Shown here: piece after piece, positions 1-7,044 of the stretch
Position numbering within the stretch: the stretch's first letter is position 1
Layout: every line of letters begins with the position of its first letter
NCBI GenBank assembly: GCA_019136175.1
Contig: JAGVUS010000181.1
Span: forward strand, 1-9,253
DNA: 9,253 bases
Direction: 5' to 3'
DNA from: Chloroflexota bacterium
Lineage (GTDB): Bacteria > Chloroflexota > Anaerolineae > Anaerolineales > Anaerolineaceae
Notes under the pieces: model-generated
Told to the model about the DNA's origin: nothing
What the model saw: only the letters and a program-made list of their open reading frames with translations
Databases searched by the model: none
Program-made: the position numbers and the translations under genes

Positions 1-666
1 GTTGATCATCAGCCATAGCCCAAAACCGGCTGCCAGCCAGATCAATCCATCCGCCCGGGAAAGGTGCATCATTCCCGCCAGCACTCCCAACATTCCAAAA
101 CCAGCCAGGTGTTTTTGACAGTATTTAATCTTTTCTGTTGACCGAATGTTCAATAAGCCAGTCCGGTTCCCCAACATCAGGAACAGGGTTCCAAAGACCA
201 TGTACAGACCAAAGGTTTCCGGTAACGTCAGAAGTGTCAGATAATATCCGGGAAAAACAGCCAGCAAACCAGCCATCCATGCCCGCCTGTGCCTCTGATT
301 CTCCATTGCTTTCTCATCCACAGTGTAAGCCAGGGATGCCGTCAAAGGAGGGATGAAAGCTGCAATCAACAGGAAAATCAGCCGGACAATTCCAAAGGAC
401 GAGGTGTGAAACAACCAGGAAGACAACGCCGTCAACAGGGTGGCTGCAGGCATCCAGTACGAATTTGCCGGAGACTCAATGGTGTCCGGATTATTCAGGT
501 AATTCCAGAGATAAGGCTCCACATATTGCCCGGTTGAGGTGAATGCCACACCCGACGTATAGTAATACTCAGCATCCATATAGCCCGGAACGCGCTGGAT
601 CATTGCTGCAATTCCATATACCAATACAGCCGCCAGAAACAGGACATAACCTCGATACCGGTTCAT
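1..666 (-). CDS. GT39-like membrane glycosyltransferase, C-terminus beyond the left edge
   Basis: An open frame of 222 codons runs from an ATG at 666-664 down to the window edge, so the C-terminal part is missing. Translation shows an N-terminal hydrophobic segment (about residues 7-23), then an extracytoplasmic loop with the acidic motif MDAEYYY (Asp31, Glu33), followed by EPYLWNYL and YWMP, then further membrane helices. In GT-C glycosyltransferases an acidic pair in the first outer loop is the usual catalytic or metal site, so transfer of a sugar from a polyprenyl-phosphate donor outside the membrane is the likely reaction. Donor and acceptor cannot be told. It begins 23 bases after the stop of the GT87-like gene and was probably co-transcribed with it; the ribosome site is weak (only GAG next to the ATG). 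Membership in a GT-C superfamily is fairly safe, the exact family less so. Confidence 0.8.
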   Translation of the reverse strand, partial: MNRYRGYVLFLAAVLVYGIAAMIQRVPGYMDAEYYYTSGVAFTSTGQYVEPYLWNYLNNPDTIESPANSYWMPAATLLTALSSWLFHTSSFGIVRLIFLLIAAFIPPLTASLAYTVDEKAMENQRHRRAWMAGLLAVFPGYYLTLLTLPETFGLYMVFGTLFLMLGNRTGLLNIRSTEKIKYCQKHLAGFGMLGVLAGMMHLSRADGLIWLAAGFGLWLMIN

Positions 667-689
667 CTCAATCTGCCGACTGTACCCAA

Positions 690-1940
690 CTAGGGTTCCT
701 CAAACTGGTCAATCCATGTGGCAGGTGGATGGGTAGCCCACCAACGGATCCAATACAGACCCAGGAGAAGAACAGAAATCAATGGAAAGAACATTACCGG
801 GCTCTGTTGGGGGGAATCTCCTGGACCAAGGGTGACAAGAAAAATTCCCCACAATCCAACCAGCAGAACCAACATCAGGATGACGTTAACCCACCCGCCA
901 CCTGCAGACCAGCGATCCTGCAGCCCTTTCATTAATAATACCAGTGCAGGAAAGACAACAATGAAATTGCCCGGGTCCGTCTGAATTCCGCTCCACTGGC
1001 TGAGGACAAGCGTCAGGCTGACCGTCCAGAGAAATGCCCGATTTTCTGCTTTCCGATGGATAAACCATTCCGTCAAGAGAATGAGACCCACCATTGCTGA
1101 TAACGCATAGCCCAGTCTTTGCCCAATCCCCGGCAGCCATTCAGCAAATGCCGCACCAGGTGTGCCAGGAGGGTTGTAACCGGGATACCGCAGCACTTCC
1201 CGAATATTTTGCAGGATCCAATCCGGAACGAGCAGCGCAACGGATGCTGATAGGATCGCAAGAGTGGCAAAAAACCATCCGACAATTTTCCATCGCCGCC
1301 TGGCAATCGCCCAGATCAGGATATAGACAGTGATCAGAATGACCACTTGCGGTTTCATGGTTGAAAATGCCAATAAAACACCTGCCAACTCCTCATGGCG
1401 GGCACGAATCGCCAGGATCACCCCTGTAAGCATCAAAGCAACCAGTATGACAGCGTTTCCATTGATTAACGGTCGAACTGCATGGTACCAGGTTATTGAA
1501 AACAGAAAAAACACCGCAAGAACAACGAGTCCGGGTCGCCAACGCATGATCCGAAGGCATAACAAGGACATCAACACCAGGCTGATTTCCAGTAGGGTCA
1601 TCCATGCCGCCCGGGCAATATTAAAATCATCCACAAACGCGAATGGAAGAAAGATAATGATGGAATACAAGGGGTAGGCAACCCTTAACTCATGTTCCCC
1701 TGCCACGGCAGGTCTGCCATAGACCATTTCCTGGATCTGAAGTGCAGTCTCATCTGAGTATGGGCTGATCCCATCTTCAATCAGGCTCTTCGTCCCCACC
1801 CAATGAACCAGGAAATCCGTTCCCCCCGGATTTTGCACGGCATACCGATAGTTGGCATACCCGACTCCCCCCAATACCGCCAGTGCCAACAGGATGGCAC
1901 CAATCCAGGCAAGGTTTGATGATTTTCTCCGATTTCGCAC
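690..1940 (-). CDS. GT87/DUF2029-like polytopic glycosyltransferase
   Basis: A 416-residue protein with about ten hydrophobic segments. A positively charged N-terminus (MRNRRK) precedes a first membrane helix at about residues 10-29. The first outer loop contains GGTDFLVHW (Asp42) and GISPYS (57-62), the layout seen in DUF2029/GT87 proteins such as the mycobacterial mannosyltransferase PimE, where the loop Asp is catalytic. A second family-like motif is TMKPQ (194-198), followed by more helices and a polar C-terminus. The predicted role is transfer of a sugar from polyprenyl-phosphate to a lipid or glycan at the outer membrane face; the sugar is unknown. The start is GTG at 1940-1938, chosen because GGAGG lies 10 bases upstream. 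The gene is divergent from the amidohydrolase and followed after 23 bases by the GT39-like gene, suggesting a two-gene unit. Confidence 0.85.
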   Translation of the reverse strand: MRNRRKSSNLAWIGAILLALAVLGGVGYANYRYAVQNPGGTDFLVHWVGTKSLIEDGISPYSDETALQIQEMVYGRPAVAGEHELRVAYPLYSIIIFLPFAFVDDFNIARAAWMTLLEISLVLMSLLCLRIMRWRPGLVVLAVFFLFSITWYHAVRPLINGNAVILVALMLTGVILAIRARHEELAGVLLAFSTMKPQVVILITVYILIWAIARRRWKIVGWFFATLAILSASVALLVPDWILQNIREVLRYPGYNPPGTPGAAFAEWLPGIGQRLGYALSAMVGLILLTEWFIHRKAENRAFLWTVSLTLVLSQWSGIQTDPGNFIVVFPALVLLMKGLQDRWSAGGGWVNVILMLVLLVGLWGIFLVTLGPGDSPQQSPVMFFPLISVLLLGLYWIRWWATHPPATWIDQFEEP

Positions 1941-1950
1941 TTGCTTACTT

Positions 1951-1955
1951 CCTCC
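1951..1955 (-). promoter_or_regulatory. Shine-Dalgarno GGAGG of the GT87-like gene
   Basis: The minus strand reads GGAGG at 1955-1951, ten bases before the GTG at 1940. It is the reason for accepting a GTG start. No in-frame ATG nearby competes with it. Confidence 0.75.
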
Positions 1956-1978
1956 GATGGTGAAACAGGACTTCGTCT

Positions 1979-1986
1979 ATTATAAT
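1979..1986. promoter_or_regulatory. Overlapping divergent -10 elements (ATTATAAT)
   Basis: The plus strand has TATAAT at 1981-1986 and the minus strand has TATAAT at 1984-1979, so one 8-base near-palindrome supplies a consensus -10 box in both directions. Transcripts would begin near 1993 (plus) and near 1972 (minus), giving leaders of about 35 and 32 bases to the starts at 2028 and 1940. The -35 regions at standard spacing are weak on both strands. Both genes could share this site, with polymerase binding one way excluding the other; that is inference. Confidence 0.45.
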
Positions 1987-2027
1987 TCATGCAACTTCAT
2001 CCATTTCCTTACACCTGCTCAACAACC

Positions 2028-2819
2028 ATGAGAATCAAAGTTTCCCTGGCACAACTCCAAATACAATTCGGTCAACCGGAGCAAAATCTTGCCCGGGCAG
2101 AACTGATGATCCAGGCAGCAGCCCGGCAGGGCAGCAAGGTGATTCTCTTGCCGGAACTGTGGACCACCGGTTATGATCTGGCTCATTCCCAACAACATGC
2201 TGATACCAACCAGAAACTCCAGCCAATCCTTGCAGCACTTTCCAGCACACATAAAATCTGGATTGGCGGCTCGTTAATTACCCGGCAGGATGGCAAAATC
2301 TTCAACACCTTCTTCCTGCACAACCCTGCCGGTTTGGAGGCGGCATGCTACTCAAAGCTGCACCTTTTTGGCTTGATGCAGGAAGAGCAGTATTTCACAC
2401 CCGGAGCAGCGCCGGTCTCCACTCCAACCCCCTGGGGTTCCACCGGGTTGTCCATTTGCTATGACTTGCGGTTTGCAGACCTTTTTGCCGCGTATGCCCT
2501 GCAGGGCTGCCCGCTTGTATTCTTATCTGCTGAATGGCCTGTCCGGCGCATCCTCCATTGGGATGTGCTTACCCAGGCTCGAGCAGTTGAATTCCAGATG
2601 TTCCTGACAGCTGTGAATGCCGTTGGGGAAATTGGAAATGCAGTTTATGGGGGACGCAGCGTCATCGTTTCGCCTTGGGGAGAGGTCATTGCCCGCGGTA
2701 GTGATCGCGATGAGGAACTGGTCACTGCGGAAATTGATCTGAATGAAGTGGAACGAGTACGCAAGCACATGCCGGTGCTGCGCGACAGGCGTACAGATTT
2801 GTTCCCGGACTCGCTTTAA
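2028..2819 (+). CDS. Carbon-nitrogen hydrolase (nitrilase superfamily, omega-amidase-like)
   Basis: A soluble 263-residue amidohydrolase. All three catalytic residues of the nitrilase superfamily are present: Glu43 in LLPELWTTGY, Lys110 in YSKLHLFG, and Cys144 in SICYDLRF. The length (260-280 typical) and the YDLRF context resemble omega-amidase (NIT2) and YafV-type enzymes, which hydrolyse amides of alpha-keto acids such as alpha-ketoglutaramate. The exact substrate is not visible. In the later ARAVEFQ segment a Phe replaces the Asn that many relatives have after Glu. The ATG at 2028 was chosen because the protein then begins directly with the first beta strand (MRIKVSLAQLQ); an in-frame ATG at 1989 sits 2 bases after a TATAAT box and would add 13 residues unlike the family. 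No clear ribosome site precedes 2028. The stop faces that of the next minus-strand gene across 3 bases. Confidence 0.9.
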   Translation: MRIKVSLAQLQIQFGQPEQNLARAELMIQAAARQGSKVILLPELWTTGYDLAHSQQHADTNQKLQPILAALSSTHKIWIGGSLITRQDGKIFNTFFLHNPAGLEAACYSKLHLFGLMQEEQYFTPGAAPVSTPTPWGSTGLSICYDLRFADLFAAYALQGCPLVFLSAEWPVRRILHWDVLTQARAVEFQMFLTAVNAVGEIGNAVYGGRSVIVSPWGEVIARGSDRDEELVTAEIDLNEVERVRKHMPVLRDRRTDLFPDSL

Positions 2820-2822
2820 ATA

Positions 2823-4448
2823 TCAGTGACCCGTTGTTTGCCCCAAACCAATTGAATCCGGTCGCACAGAACGGGATAGCTGGTGGAAGACCAGGTACTC
2901 GCCAATTTTTCTTTCCTTCCACGACAATCCCATTTCCAGGAATTTCTCCCTGAGATAATCTTCCAGGGCTGGATTGCGGGTGGTGATGTAGGCAACATGA
3001 TCCGCTTCATTCACCAGCTGTTCATACGGCTCATACCGATCATCCCGCTCTGTATAACGAAAATCCGGGTGATATGGCAGGCGGGGGATAAAGATGAGTT
3101 CCTCCTGGGATTGGAACGCCAATGGATAGGAAACCCAGTAATTGGTGTAGCCCCTCATCTCCTGTTCCGTTTTCAGGAATGCAATCAAATTATCCATTTC
3201 ACGGTGATCCACCCGGGCAGGTTCATAAAATTGGGTGGTCAACCCGGGGGGATTGACATTTGCACACTGGATATTACCCCAGATCTGGAATACCAGGATA
3301 ACAGCCAGTGGAATCCATCCCCACCGAAAGCGGTTCACCCACTCCTGGAAGACATAGGCAGCAATCAGCACAAGGAAGAAAAATGCCGGTAGAAAATACC
3401 TGCCGGATGGATCCACCCCAAAGGAAGTGAACAGGAACCCCGCCACAAACAAGCCCAGGCACCCCCATATCAGGGAAAACACGCTCCGGGCTTCAGTATT
3501 TTTTCGTATATTCCTGATGGCTGTAATCATCACGCCCGTCCAAATGACAAGGACGAATGGAATCAGAGGCAGCGCCAGCCATTGAACTTCCCATGGGGGG
3601 CGCATCCCAATGGCTGCTGGAACACCCAGAACCACAAAATTCACAAGATGCTGGATAACCCGGGAGAAATATCCGCTACTTTCAACTGCCACAGCTGAAC
3701 CAAACATCTCCTGGATTAATAACCCCAAATCATGGTTAACAGCAAAGACAATCCAGGGAGAGGCACCAACTGCGCTGCCAAGAAGAATCCAACTCAACCC
3801 GGCAGCACAGAACTTCCAACCGCGGTACTGGATCAGTACGACAGCCAGGAACAAACCAACCGGCAGGATGTAAATCCCGGTCAATGCATTTGCCCATATC
3901 CCCAACCCGGCAACCAATCCAAACAGGATGAACAATGCTGCCAGTTTTTTAGCAGAAGGAATTTCCTGCTTAACCAGGTAATTTCGGATCCTCCAGCCAA
4001 GCCACAAAATAATGTTGCCCAGCAGAAGCGCTTCTCCATACCCCCCCAAACTGGCTGTAGTATATAAAGTCATGTTGACCGGGGGGATTGCCAGGAGCGC
4101 CGCACCGATCAATCCTGCCTTTTCGCCAAACCAATCTTTCAGAACAAGGAATGTTGTTATAATCGTTCCTATATATAGAATGGTCTGAACCAACCGGATC
4201 ACCCAGATATTCTGCCCGAAGAGGGCAAACCCGGCAGCAACCAGCCAGGCATCCAGGCTCCCCATGTATGCCTGACCATAGAAAAAGATGGGGCGTTCTC
4301 CCTGGAGAATGTGCCGTGCCATCAAGGCGACAATGGCTTCATCTGAGTTAAATGGAACAACTTCTGCAATCATTAACCAGGCTTTCCACCCAGCTGCTGC
4401 CGTCAATATTAAAAATAGGATCAGCCAATTTTTCCAATGTGATTTCAT
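2823..4448 (-). CDS. GT39-like membrane glycosyltransferase with C-terminal soluble domain
   Basis: A 541-residue polytopic protein. A first membrane helix (about residues 7-28) is followed by the outer-loop motif FNSDEAIVALMARHIL (Asp36-Glu37) and then FFYGQAYMGSLDAW, the arrangement seen in GT39/PMT-like GT-C transferases. About ten further hydrophobic segments follow, then SGRYFLPAFFF and a soluble region of about 130 residues rich in Tyr and charged residues. The predicted reaction is sugar transfer from polyprenyl-phosphate outside the membrane; the acceptor is unknown. The start ATG at 4448 is preferred because upstream in-frame ATGs at 4475 and 4487 have no ribosome site, the one at 4487 would overlap the divergent gene, and a TACAAT box lies exactly 7 bases before 4448. 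That spacing suggests a leaderless message. The 3' end converges on the amidohydrolase. Confidence 0.85.
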   Translation of the reverse strand: MKSHWKNWLILFLILTAAAGWKAWLMIAEVVPFNSDEAIVALMARHILQGERPIFFYGQAYMGSLDAWLVAAGFALFGQNIWVIRLVQTILYIGTIITTFLVLKDWFGEKAGLIGAALLAIPPVNMTLYTTASLGGYGEALLLGNIILWLGWRIRNYLVKQEIPSAKKLAALFILFGLVAGLGIWANALTGIYILPVGLFLAVVLIQYRGWKFCAAGLSWILLGSAVGASPWIVFAVNHDLGLLIQEMFGSAVAVESSGYFSRVIQHLVNFVVLGVPAAIGMRPPWEVQWLALPLIPFVLVIWTGVMITAIRNIRKNTEARSVFSLIWGCLGLFVAGFLFTSFGVDPSGRYFLPAFFFLVLIAAYVFQEWVNRFRWGWIPLAVILVFQIWGNIQCANVNPPGLTTQFYEPARVDHREMDNLIAFLKTEQEMRGYTNYWVSYPLAFQSQEELIFIPRLPYHPDFRYTERDDRYEPYEQLVNEADHVAYITTRNPALEDYLREKFLEMGLSWKERKIGEYLVFHQLSRSVRPDSIGLGQTTGH

Positions 4449-4455
4449 CGCCTTG

Positions 4456-4461
4456 ATTGTA
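4456..4461 (-). promoter_or_regulatory. Candidate -10 box (TACAAT) for a leaderless GT39 transcript
   Basis: On the minus strand TACAAT (4461-4456) is followed by seven bases and then the ATG at 4448. Transcription normally starts about seven bases after a -10 box, so the first base of the message would be at or next to the A of the ATG. A 16-base spacer gives TTCATT as a 3-of-6 match to the -35 box, which is weak. There is no usable Shine-Dalgarno sequence: AAGG is only two bases from the start codon. Confidence 0.35.
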
Positions 4462-4478
4462 CCCACAAAACACATCCA

Positions 4479-5813
4479 ATGAAACAATTTTTACAGAAAA
4501 TGATACCTGGAATGAACAGGCTGGCTCCCCACCTGGTAATTGGTCTCATTTCTGTATTTTACTTGATTGGGATTCGTTCAGTACCTTTCCATCCTGACGA
4601 AGCCACCCATATCTATATGAGCCGGGATGTTGAACTGTTTCTATCCAGCCCCCTGGATCTTGCATGGAACTCGGACACGCCAGTAACACCCGCGATGCGA
4701 TACCGCCTGATTGATGCTCCCATGACCCGATACCTGGTTGGACTTGGCAGACTGGTATTCAACCTTTCACCCTTATCAGCCGATTGGGATTGGAGCAGCA
4801 GCTGGTCAGAAAATCAGCAGAATGGTGCGATGCCATCCGATCAGTTGCTTTGGGTGGCAAGAGCATCCAATGCCATCCTGTTCCCATTCACGCTCTACCT
4901 GATGTATCAATCCGGTACCCTCCTTGCTGGTTCCCTGGGAGGTTGGCTGGCAATTGCATTGAGTGCCGGCAATGCGTTGCTCTTGCTTCATACCCGCCGG
5001 GCAATGTCGGAAAGTGCTTTATTCTTTTTTACTTGTTACATCATCTATGCAAGCCTGAAATGGGAAAGGAGAAAATGGCTGCTTGGGTTTCTCCTGGCAT
5101 TGGCGGTCAGTTCCAAGCATTCTGCCATTGCCATGTTGCCATTGATAATAAGTGCAATCCTTGTGGATAACTCCATAAATAAACAAACCTGGAGGAATAA
5201 ACTCCTCCAACTCCTGGGTACGGGGATGGCTTTTCTGGCTGCTTTTGCATTCTTAAATCCTGTTTTCTGGCAGCACCCAGTCAAGGCACTCCTAACCTCA
5301 TCCAGTTTAAGGACTGATTTATCCACCAGGCAGGTTCAAGAGATCGGGTTGATTGCCCCCCAGCTCACACTTGTCAACCCCGGCGAACGAATTGTGGCAG
5401 CCATTGCCCAAAGCTTCTACGCCCCACCAGCCATCAGTGATGTTGGAAACTACATCAATGCACAGCAGGAATCCACAATCCGTTACCTTTCCAATCCTAT
5501 CCACAATATTGGACGGGATTGGATCTCGGGTTCTCTCGGATTGATCTTCCTCATCTCTGGTCTTGCAATGGCTATGCGCAGCCTCTGGGCGAATACCCCC
5601 CGACCATGGCATATCCTCTTCCTGCTGATTTCCTTTTTGGGATGCCTGCTGTTTTACCTGATTTTCATCCCCCTTGCCTTCCAACGATATGTCATTCTTC
5701 TCTTTCCGTCAGGAATCCTGCTGATTGATTATGCAATCGTCACTCTCGTCGCGAGATTACATTCCCGGTCAACAAAAAAATCCGGTGCAATTCCCACGAA
5801 TCGCACCGGATGA
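4479..5813 (+). CDS. GT39-like membrane glycosyltransferase
   Basis: A 444-residue polytopic protein. After a first helix (about residues 17-33) comes the outer-loop motif FHPDEATHIYMSRD (Asp40-Glu41), typical of GT39/PMT and ArnT-like GT-C enzymes. Next come DAPMTRYLVGLGR, HTRRAMSESALFFF and SSKHSAIAML, each matching a region found in PMT-like proteins between or inside membrane helices, and FQRYVILLFPSG near the C-terminus. The likely reaction uses a polyprenyl-phosphate sugar outside the membrane. It shares the acidic loop with the divergent GT39 neighbour but differs in length and most of its sequence, so it is not a recent duplicate. No Shine-Dalgarno site precedes the ATG at 4479; ATGs at 4500 and 4512 are possible alternatives that would shorten the N-terminus by 7 or 11 residues. 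The last codons contain a terminator of the opposing strand. Confidence 0.85.
   Translation: MKQFLQKMIPGMNRLAPHLVIGLISVFYLIGIRSVPFHPDEATHIYMSRDVELFLSSPLDLAWNSDTPVTPAMRYRLIDAPMTRYLVGLGRLVFNLSPLSADWDWSSSWSENQQNGAMPSDQLLWVARASNAILFPFTLYLMYQSGTLLAGSLGGWLAIALSAGNALLLLHTRRAMSESALFFFTCYIIYASLKWERRKWLLGFLLALAVSSKHSAIAMLPLIISAILVDNSINKQTWRNKLLQLLGTGMAFLAAFAFLNPVFWQHPVKALLTSSSLRTDLSTRQVQEIGLIAPQLTLVNPGERIVAAIAQSFYAPPAISDVGNYINAQQESTIRYLSNPIHNIGRDWISGSLGLIFLISGLAMAMRSLWANTPRPWHILFLLISFLGCLLFYLIFIPLAFQRYVILLFPSGILLIDYAIVTLVARLHSRSTKKSGAIPTNRTG
5774..5810 (-). terminator. Intrinsic terminator of the GNAT gene
   Basis: Read on the minus strand, a 12-base arm (5810-5799), a 6-base loop and a matching arm (5792-5781) form a hairpin with one mismatch; the outer eight pairs, TCCGGTGC with GCACCGGA, are perfect. 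It is followed at once by seven T residues (5780-5774). This is a textbook Rho-independent terminator, 21 bases past the stop at 5832. In the plus direction no T-run follows, so it should act on one strand only. It lies inside the last codons of the plus-strand GT39 gene. Confidence 0.85.
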
Positions 5814-5831
5814 ACTTCCATTCAGTCTGCA

Positions 5832-6959
5832 CTAGATATTTCGCTGAAATACGCGGTGATTCTTATAAGGAACCCCACCCAGGTTAATCAAATCACGGCG
5901 CATCTGGATTGCAGTTTCCGCCACCTGGGTCATTTCCAGGTGCTGGAATCCATAATCTTTCACCGTTTTTTCCAGTTCAGTATACATCAGTGCCGTGCCG
6001 CCCCGTCCCTGGAATTCAGGCAGAACGCCCACCCCATTTCCGGAAACCCATTTGGTTCGTTTCAGTTCCAGCATCATATCAGCAATACCCCAGGGAGTCA
6101 GCCTGCCGCCAGCGCGCTGCAGGGCAGCCGAAATATCCGAAAAGCCGAACAGGAACCCCACTGCTTCGCCATTATGTAGAATGATCTTGATCAACCGGGG
6201 ATCAGCCACCATAATGATCGCATCCAACTGGAACTGCACCTCACGTTCTGTAAATGGATAATACTCCCAGTTGTTAACAAAGGCTTTGTTATACGTCTGA
6301 CCAATTCGCCACGCCCACTTTTTTAGCTCGGAACGTTTTTCAAAGTTCCTTACCTCAAACGTACCTCTTTCAACAACACGCCTGGCAATCTCCCGGGCTT
6401 TTTCCGGCAAGGTAAAATTATCCTTGTAAAGGTAACAGGACACAAAGTCCACCTTCTTCTCAAACCCGGCATTCTCCAGCAAGGTCTTGTAATAGGCATG
6501 GTTGTAATTCATCATAATCATCATCTGCCGGTGCTCAAATCCTTCCACCAGCACGCCATAACCATCAAATGGGCTGAAGCCCTTTGGACCAATCATCCGG
6601 TTTAATTTCCGGGCATGCGCCCATTCATATGACCTTTCAAATAATGCATTTGCCACTTCCTGGTCATCCACGCTTTCAAACAAGTAAAAAGCGGCGTCCC
6701 GGGTCTCATGATACTGGTTGTAAGGAATCAATTCCATGGCTGCAATCCGCCCAACCATCTCTCCATTTTTTCGGGCAACAAAAAAATCTGCCACAGAATG
6801 TTCATAAAACGGATGCTTGTCCGGGTTCATCATTGTTTTGATATCACTGATAAATGGCGGCACCCATTGGGGCGTGTTCTTATAAATCCCATAATGAAAC
6901 ATGATAAATTCATTGACTTGCTTTCGATCTCGCACATCAATTTTTTCAACTGTGATCAT
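5832..6959 (-). CDS. YghO-like GNAT-fold N-acyltransferase
   Basis: A 375-residue soluble protein that resembles the YghO-like group of GNAT proteins, whose function is not established. Supporting motifs are WVPPF (32-36), HPFYEH (49-54), GRIAA (70-74), IGPKGFSPFDGYGVLVEGF in the middle, and MMNYNHAYYKTLLENAGF, where relatives have a similar YYxxLLExxGF. The C-terminal part has a GNAT motif A, PEFQGRGGTALM (about 314-325), which binds the pyrophosphate of an acyl-CoA. Acyl transfer to an amine is therefore probable, the substrate unknown. The frame stays open up to 7205, but the start is placed at 6959 because AGAGG lies five bases upstream, a TATACT box lies further up, and the protein then begins at the family's usual position; a longer start would overlap the VanZ-like gene. 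A strong terminator follows. Confidence 0.85.
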   Translation of the reverse strand: MITVEKIDVRDRKQVNEFIMFHYGIYKNTPQWVPPFISDIKTMMNPDKHPFYEHSVADFFVARKNGEMVGRIAAMELIPYNQYHETRDAAFYLFESVDDQEVANALFERSYEWAHARKLNRMIGPKGFSPFDGYGVLVEGFEHRQMMIMMNYNHAYYKTLLENAGFEKKVDFVSCYLYKDNFTLPEKAREIARRVVERGTFEVRNFEKRSELKKWAWRIGQTYNKAFVNNWEYYPFTEREVQFQLDAIIMVADPRLIKIILHNGEAVGFLFGFSDISAALQRAGGRLTPWGIADMMLELKRTKWVSGNGVGVLPEFQGRGGTALMYTELEKTVKDYGFQHLEMTQVAETAIQMRRDLINLGGVPYKNHRVFQRNI

Positions 6960-6964
6960 GACAA

Positions 6965-6969
6965 CCTCT
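6965..6969 (-). promoter_or_regulatory. Shine-Dalgarno AGAGG of the GNAT gene
   Basis: The minus strand reads AGAGG at 6969-6965, five bases before the ATG at 6959. It decides the start against the longer open frame that reaches 7205. Confidence 0.7.
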
Positions 6970-6993
6970 GCAAAAAGATTAAATGATGAATTG

Positions 6994-6999
6994 AGTATA
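6994..6999 (-). promoter_or_regulatory. Candidate -10 box (TATACT) before the GNAT gene
   Basis: TATACT on the minus strand lies in the 85-base gap after the VanZ-like gene and would give a leader of about 28 bases containing the AGAGG site. No acceptable -35 box is visible at 16-18 bases spacing, so the GNAT gene could instead be read through from the two genes upstream. I see no terminator in this gap. Confidence 0.3.
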
Positions 7000-7044
7000 C
7001 CCGATATCATTGACAGGGAGATGCTATTCACATCGGATTTTGCG

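Noticed and set aside
543..984. Two open frames on the plus strand around the end of the GT87-like gene
   Set aside because: They are antisense to membrane-protein coding sequence and give low-complexity, Pro- and Gln-rich translations without motifs.
1989..2027. Earlier ATG for the amidohydrolase
   Set aside because: It lies two bases after a TATAAT box, so it would be outside a transcript from that promoter, and the added residues precede the natural first beta strand.
2757..2794. Nested hairpins (AGCAC/GTGCT within GTACGC/GCGTAC) near the end of the amidohydrolase
   Set aside because: The inner stem is only five pairs and no T-run follows on either strand, so it does not look like a terminator.
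2883..3392. 169-codon open frame on the plus strand
   Set aside because: It lies opposite the GT39-like gene, which has clear family motifs; the frame has no recognisable domain or ribosome site.
4449..4487. Longer start for the minus-strand GT39-like gene
   Set aside because: It would overlap the divergent gene's start, has no ribosome site, and adds residues before the charged end of the first helix.
7010..7015. TTGACA on the plus strand in the gap before the GNAT gene
   Set aside because: No -10 box follows at 16-18 bases and there is no plus-strand gene downstream.
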